Shown here: positions 53,312-55,621 of the stretch, one piece after another | How the letters are laid out: each line of letters starts with the position of its first letter | Numbering within the stretch: the first letter of the stretch is position 1 | From: an uncultured Acidobacteriia bacterium | Lineage (GTDB): Bacteria > Acidobacteriota > Terriglobia > Bryobacterales > Bryobacteraceae | Direction: 5' to 3' | DNA length: 55,621 nucleotides | NCBI GenBank assembly: GCA_903881085.1 | Contig: CAIRSA010000026.1 | Coordinates: 1-55,621, forward strand | Made by a program: the position numbers and the translations under genes | The notes under the pieces: model-generated | Database searches by the model: none | What the model was told of the DNA's origin: nothing | Seen by the model: the letters and a program-made list of their open reading frames with translations, nothing else

Positions 53312-53571
53312 TGGCTTGGAAATTCAATCCGCCACCGCAACTAAAGATTCTTGGTGGTTTCGTTCTCTTACTGATCGGTGGAATCCTCGCGCTGCCCGGC
53401 GTGCCTGGCCCGGGGATCGCGGTCATCCTGCTCGGATTGTGGGTATTGAGCGATCACTTCACCTGGGCGAGGAGGGCGCTTGCCTGGCTCAAGGAGAAAA
53501 CCGGCCGGATTATGGGGACTAAATCCGAAGATAATTGCACAAACGCAGATGTGGTCAACAAAAGTGCCTAG
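53311..53571 (+). CDS. PGPGW-family small transmembrane protein
   Basis: 86 residues. Two membrane segments flank the family signature: LGGFVLLLIGGILALPGVPGPGIAVILLGLWVLS. The tail (AWLKEKTGRIMGTKSED) is charged and cytoplasmic. The G-x-P-G-P-G turn is the core of this family (PF09656), of unknown function. TGATG overlap couples it to the first DUF302 gene, and the second DUF302 gene follows after 19 bases. Confidence 0.85.
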   Translation: MAWKFNPPPQLKILGGFVLLLIGGILALPGVPGPGIAVILLGLWVLSDHFTWARRALAWLKEKTGRIMGTKSEDNCTNADVVNKSA

Positions 53572-53590
53572 TCAGAAGTGAAGGGTTTCG

Positions 53591-54082
53591 ATGATGACTT
53601 CCTTGAACATAGCAACGGACGGAAACACCCGAGTCATTCATAAATCATTCGGAAAATCCGTCACAAGCATCCGAAGGCTGCTTATGAACGCCGGACTGAG
53701 CGTGGTTGGGGAGTTCAACATAGCAAGCGAGCAGTATATCCGGCTTGGACCAGCCAAACGTTCGTGCACAATCCTGATAGTGGATACACCGGCACTGCTG
53801 TTTGAATGTATCGCATTGGACCGGGCTGCCGCCGTGTTTCTTCCCGTTCACATTGTAGTTAGCGGGGATTGCGAGACGACATATGTTCATTGGGCCAATC
53901 CAGTAGAAAACTCGGGATTGCGGGCGCCTATGCCGGCGAAGTTGCCTTTGGAGAATCTGTGCTCCCGTATCACCCAGGCTTTCGCCGCACTCCCGCAGTA
54001 CGCCGCGGAATCGTTCCCGGAGCAATCGCAAGAGATTAGAGACTTATCAAATGGAGGTTCTTATGTTCGACACGTTGGATGA
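53591..54082 (+). CDS. DUF302-like protein, second copy
   Basis: 163 residues and similar in plan to the copy at 52895: VIHKSFGKSVTSIRRLLMNAGLSVVGEFNIA in place of the first strand and helix, then CTILIVDTPALLFECIALDRAAAVFLPVHIVVSGD for the core. It is longer by a C-terminal tail of ~45 residues. The two copies differ clearly, so they are old duplicates or separately recruited. The 3' end overlaps the next small gene by 20 bases. Confidence 0.72.
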   Translation: MMTSLNIATDGNTRVIHKSFGKSVTSIRRLLMNAGLSVVGEFNIASEQYIRLGPAKRSCTILIVDTPALLFECIALDRAAAVFLPVHIVVSGDCETTYVHWANPVENSGLRAPMPAKLPLENLCSRITQAFAALPQYAAESFPEQSQEIRDLSNGGSYVRHVG

Positions 54083-54206
54083 AAAAGTGAAACATGACGA
54101 AGAAGAGACGACGACGAGTGAACGCTATATCCGCTATGCCGCGGCGTTAGCAGTTACGTCTGTACTATTTGGTGGCCTGTACGCAGTAGTTCAGTTTCTG
54201 GAATAA
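54063..54206 (+). CDS. 47-residue single-pass membrane peptide
   Basis: A small gene with a strong ribosome binding site (GGAGG 54053-54057, five bases before ATG 54063). The product begins with an acidic, charged half (MFDTLDEKVKHDEEETTTSE), then RYIRYAA, then one membrane helix (ALAVTSVLFGGLYAVVQFL). It overlaps the second DUF302 gene and is followed by baeRF after 50 bases, so it is part of the operon. No family was recognised; size and layout suggest a membrane-tethering or regulatory subunit. Confidence 0.75.
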   Translation: MFDTLDEKVKHDEEETTTSERYIRYAAALAVTSVLFGGLYAVVQFLE

Positions 54207-54256
54207 CTGCCCAAGACAGGCGGCCGCAATTTGAACCTAATCAAAAGGAGATTGAA

Positions 54257-55411
54257 GTGGACGTAAAGAAACTGGAAGAACACATCCGGACTCTGGCTAC
54301 CGTGGCTGAAGCAGAGGCGCCGTTCATGAGTTGCTACCTCGATCTAAGCAAAGGGGTAGCGGGATACCGGGATGAATTGGATTCTCGCATTCAACTACTG
54401 GAGAAGACTCTTCCAGTTCATTCCGGTAGAGCATTCGAGGAAGTGAAGAATGTGGTTGAAATGTGCCTTTACGTGGCCCACTTACAACGCACGAAAGGAT
54501 TAGCAGTTTTTGCGCGAGGCGGCGCGGAACCCTTCTTTCTATCACTTGCGTTCGAGGTTCCTTTGCCCAACTGGATTGGGCTTGGTTCGACACCGAACAT
54601 CTACCACCTGGTTGAGCTGAAAGACAACTATGACCGCTACGTGATCCTCTTGATGACTGAGACCAGTTCCAGAATTATCGGCATCAACCTGGGAGAAGTT
54701 ACGGAGCAATTGTGGCGGTCGCGTCCGGACTTGCGCCGCCAGGTGGGTCACGAGTGGACCAAGGACCATTACCAGGAGCATCGTCGAGAGAGGACGAAAC
54801 TCTTCATCAACGATCAGATTCATAGCTTGGATAAACTGATTTCCGCCGGCGGATATACGCACCTGATGCTGGCTGGCAATGAGCGAATGCTTGCCGCTAT
54901 CCGCAAGGGCTTGCCGAAAAGGCTTGCCGATAAACTTGTCGGCTCCTTTCCGGCCGGCTCAACCAATCGCACTTCGGAAATCGTGGCATCCACACTGCAG
55001 GCGTTTCTGAAACATGAGGAGCAGGACTCGCAGACTGTCGCAGACAAGCTGATCACTCAGATTCATCAGCACGGCCTGGCCATGGCGGGCACTCAAGATT
55101 GCATGGATGCAATCCGGGCTGGACAGGCAGATGTTCTTGTCATGGCAAAGAGCTATGATCCAGGGCAAGGCTGGGAATGCCGTGGCTGCGGCCATACGGA
55201 ACTTCAGCCGCCTTCGTCGAACACTTGTCCCAAGTGCAAGGGGGGACAACTTCGGGAATTCGATATCAGAGGCGAGATCGTAAGGCTTGCCGAACAGCAA
55301 CAGCTCAGTGTAGAGATTGTAGAACAGCACGATGTTCTGATGAGACTTGGAGGTATTGGTTGTCTGCTACGCTATCTTGCCCCCGCAAATTATATGTATT
55401 CCGCGGCCTGA
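54257..55411 (+). CDS. baeRF-family release-factor-like protein with zinc ribbon
   Basis: 384 residues from GTG 54257, AAGGAG six bases upstream. It has the eRF1-like plan of bacterial archaeo-eukaryotic release factor homologues: a first domain to ~residue 110, a central RNase H-like domain (NYDRYVILLMTETSSRIIGINLG, later YTHLMLAGNERMLAAIRKGLPK), then ALTL-type segment HQHGLAMAG.QDCMDAIRAGQADVLVMA, a zinc ribbon (CRGCG ... CPKC) and the end LGGIGCLLRYL. No GGQ peptide-release motif is seen. The family is thought to act at stalled or hibernating ribosomes under stress. It closes the sigma54-led operon. Confidence 0.82.
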   Translation: MDVKKLEEHIRTLATVAEAEAPFMSCYLDLSKGVAGYRDELDSRIQLLEKTLPVHSGRAFEEVKNVVEMCLYVAHLQRTKGLAVFARGGAEPFFLSLAFEVPLPNWIGLGSTPNIYHLVELKDNYDRYVILLMTETSSRIIGINLGEVTEQLWRSRPDLRRQVGHEWTKDHYQEHRRERTKLFINDQIHSLDKLISAGGYTHLMLAGNERMLAAIRKGLPKRLADKLVGSFPAGSTNRTSEIVASTLQAFLKHEEQDSQTVADKLITQIHQHGLAMAGTQDCMDAIRAGQADVLVMAKSYDPGQGWECRGCGHTELQPPSSNTCPKCKGGQLREFDIRGEIVRLAEQQQLSVEIVEQHDVLMRLGGIGCLLRYLAPANYMYSAA

Positions 55412-55490
55412 AACAGGGCCTGGGAGAATCGAACAACTCCGTCCGCAATTGATCCAGGCGCTCCCAGTGGCGCCGGCGCCGGCTAGTACA

Positions 55491-55519
55491 TTGACAACTT
55501 AATACAGAAGCATCATTAT
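55491..55519 (+). promoter_or_regulatory. promoter of the IS630-type transposase
   Basis: TTGACA (55491-55496) and CATTAT (55514-55519) are 17 bases apart, seven bases before the transposase ATG. Terminal repeats of IS630-type elements often carry such promoters; the left end of the element probably lies near 55480-55490. Confidence 0.55.
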
Positions 55520-55525
55520 GGATGC

Positions 55526-55621
55526 ATGAAGCAGACTGAATTGCGACTGAAAGAGTCTGACCGGGTCGCCTTGCGGATTTTCCGCAGCAAGGGAGTGCAT
55601 CCCGCGCGAGAGGTCAACCGA
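55526..55621 (+). mobile_element. IS630-family transposase, 5' end only
   Basis: The first 32 codons of a gene cut by the window edge. The product starts MKQTELRLKESDRVALR and continues ...KGVHPAREVNR, the N-terminal helix-turn-helix opening of IS630-type transposases. Whether it is intact cannot be judged here. It marks the right border of the stress island. Confidence 0.65.

Noticed and set aside
55420..55440. tRNA T-arm-like text (GTTCGATTC on the minus strand) after baeRF
   Set aside because: The flanking bases do not pair as a T-stem and no acceptor or anticodon arm can be drawn.

Overview
The window reads as a chromosomal segment of an Acidobacteriota genome, most likely the Bryobacterales/Solibacter lineage. 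The clues are a TIGR03437 domain (a family defined on Solibacter proteins), a very large TonB-dependent receptor with an N-terminal carboxypeptidase-regulatory-like domain, many Tat- or Sec-exported hydrolases, GC-rich codon use and a hopanoid locus. No rRNA, tRNA or CRISPR array was recognised.

Layout. 1-4.9 kb: an ABC exporter, lpxC (lipid A), a CDP-alcohol phosphatidyltransferase and a stand-alone larA-type gene, with a REP-like palindrome plus a short tandem repeat between the last two. 4.9-5.6 kb: a toxin-antitoxin module whose Doc/Fic toxin is decayed (in-frame amber codon and eroded active-site motif). 5.6-28.6 kb: an accessory catabolic/secretory region with a PHP hydrolase, a CE7 esterase, a TonB receptor, a nucleoside hydrolase, a beta-helix protein, an aldo/keto reductase, a ubiquitin-like/BNR gene pair, an S41 protease, a glycoside-hydrolase-like protein, an Rpn nuclease, a sulfatase coupled to an NHL/TIGR03437 protein, an FKBP isomerase and a lactonase. 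Between the last two lies a strong candidate for an unannotated structured small RNA (promoter, serial hairpins, terminator). 28.8-38.5 kb: an IS5 remnant, udk, then ispH-shc-hpnA-hpnG-two zinc dehydrogenases-hpnC-hpnD, which together cover isoprenoid supply, squalene precursor formation, cyclisation and side-chain processing of hopanoids. hpnE and hpnH are not in the window. 38.5-44.9 kb: a beta-barrel/phospholipase-C-like pair, a sedolisin and a Gfo/Idh/MocA oxidoreductase, with mosaic palindromic repeats between the last two.

45-55.4 kb: the most system-like part. A sensor kinase and an NtrC-family sigma54 activator sit beside a stress-type island: zf-TFIIB protein, a membrane protein, a haem-binding protein and a two-BON protein on the minus strand; a P-type ATPase and the operon DUF302-PGPGW-DUF302-47-aa membrane peptide-baeRF (release-factor-like) on the plus strand. 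Both plus-strand units are preceded by sites matching TGGC-N7-TTGC, the sigma54 -24/-12 core, about 20-25 bases before the ribosome binding site and start. A weaker divergent sigma54-like site for the BON gene shares the -24 box of the ATPase promoter. The activator carries a frameshift exactly in its DNA-binding helix-turn-helix, so the circuit may be broken, or the sequence may contain an error there. The window ends inside the first codons of an IS630-family transposase.

All functions are inferred from sequence by reading; no database search was run.
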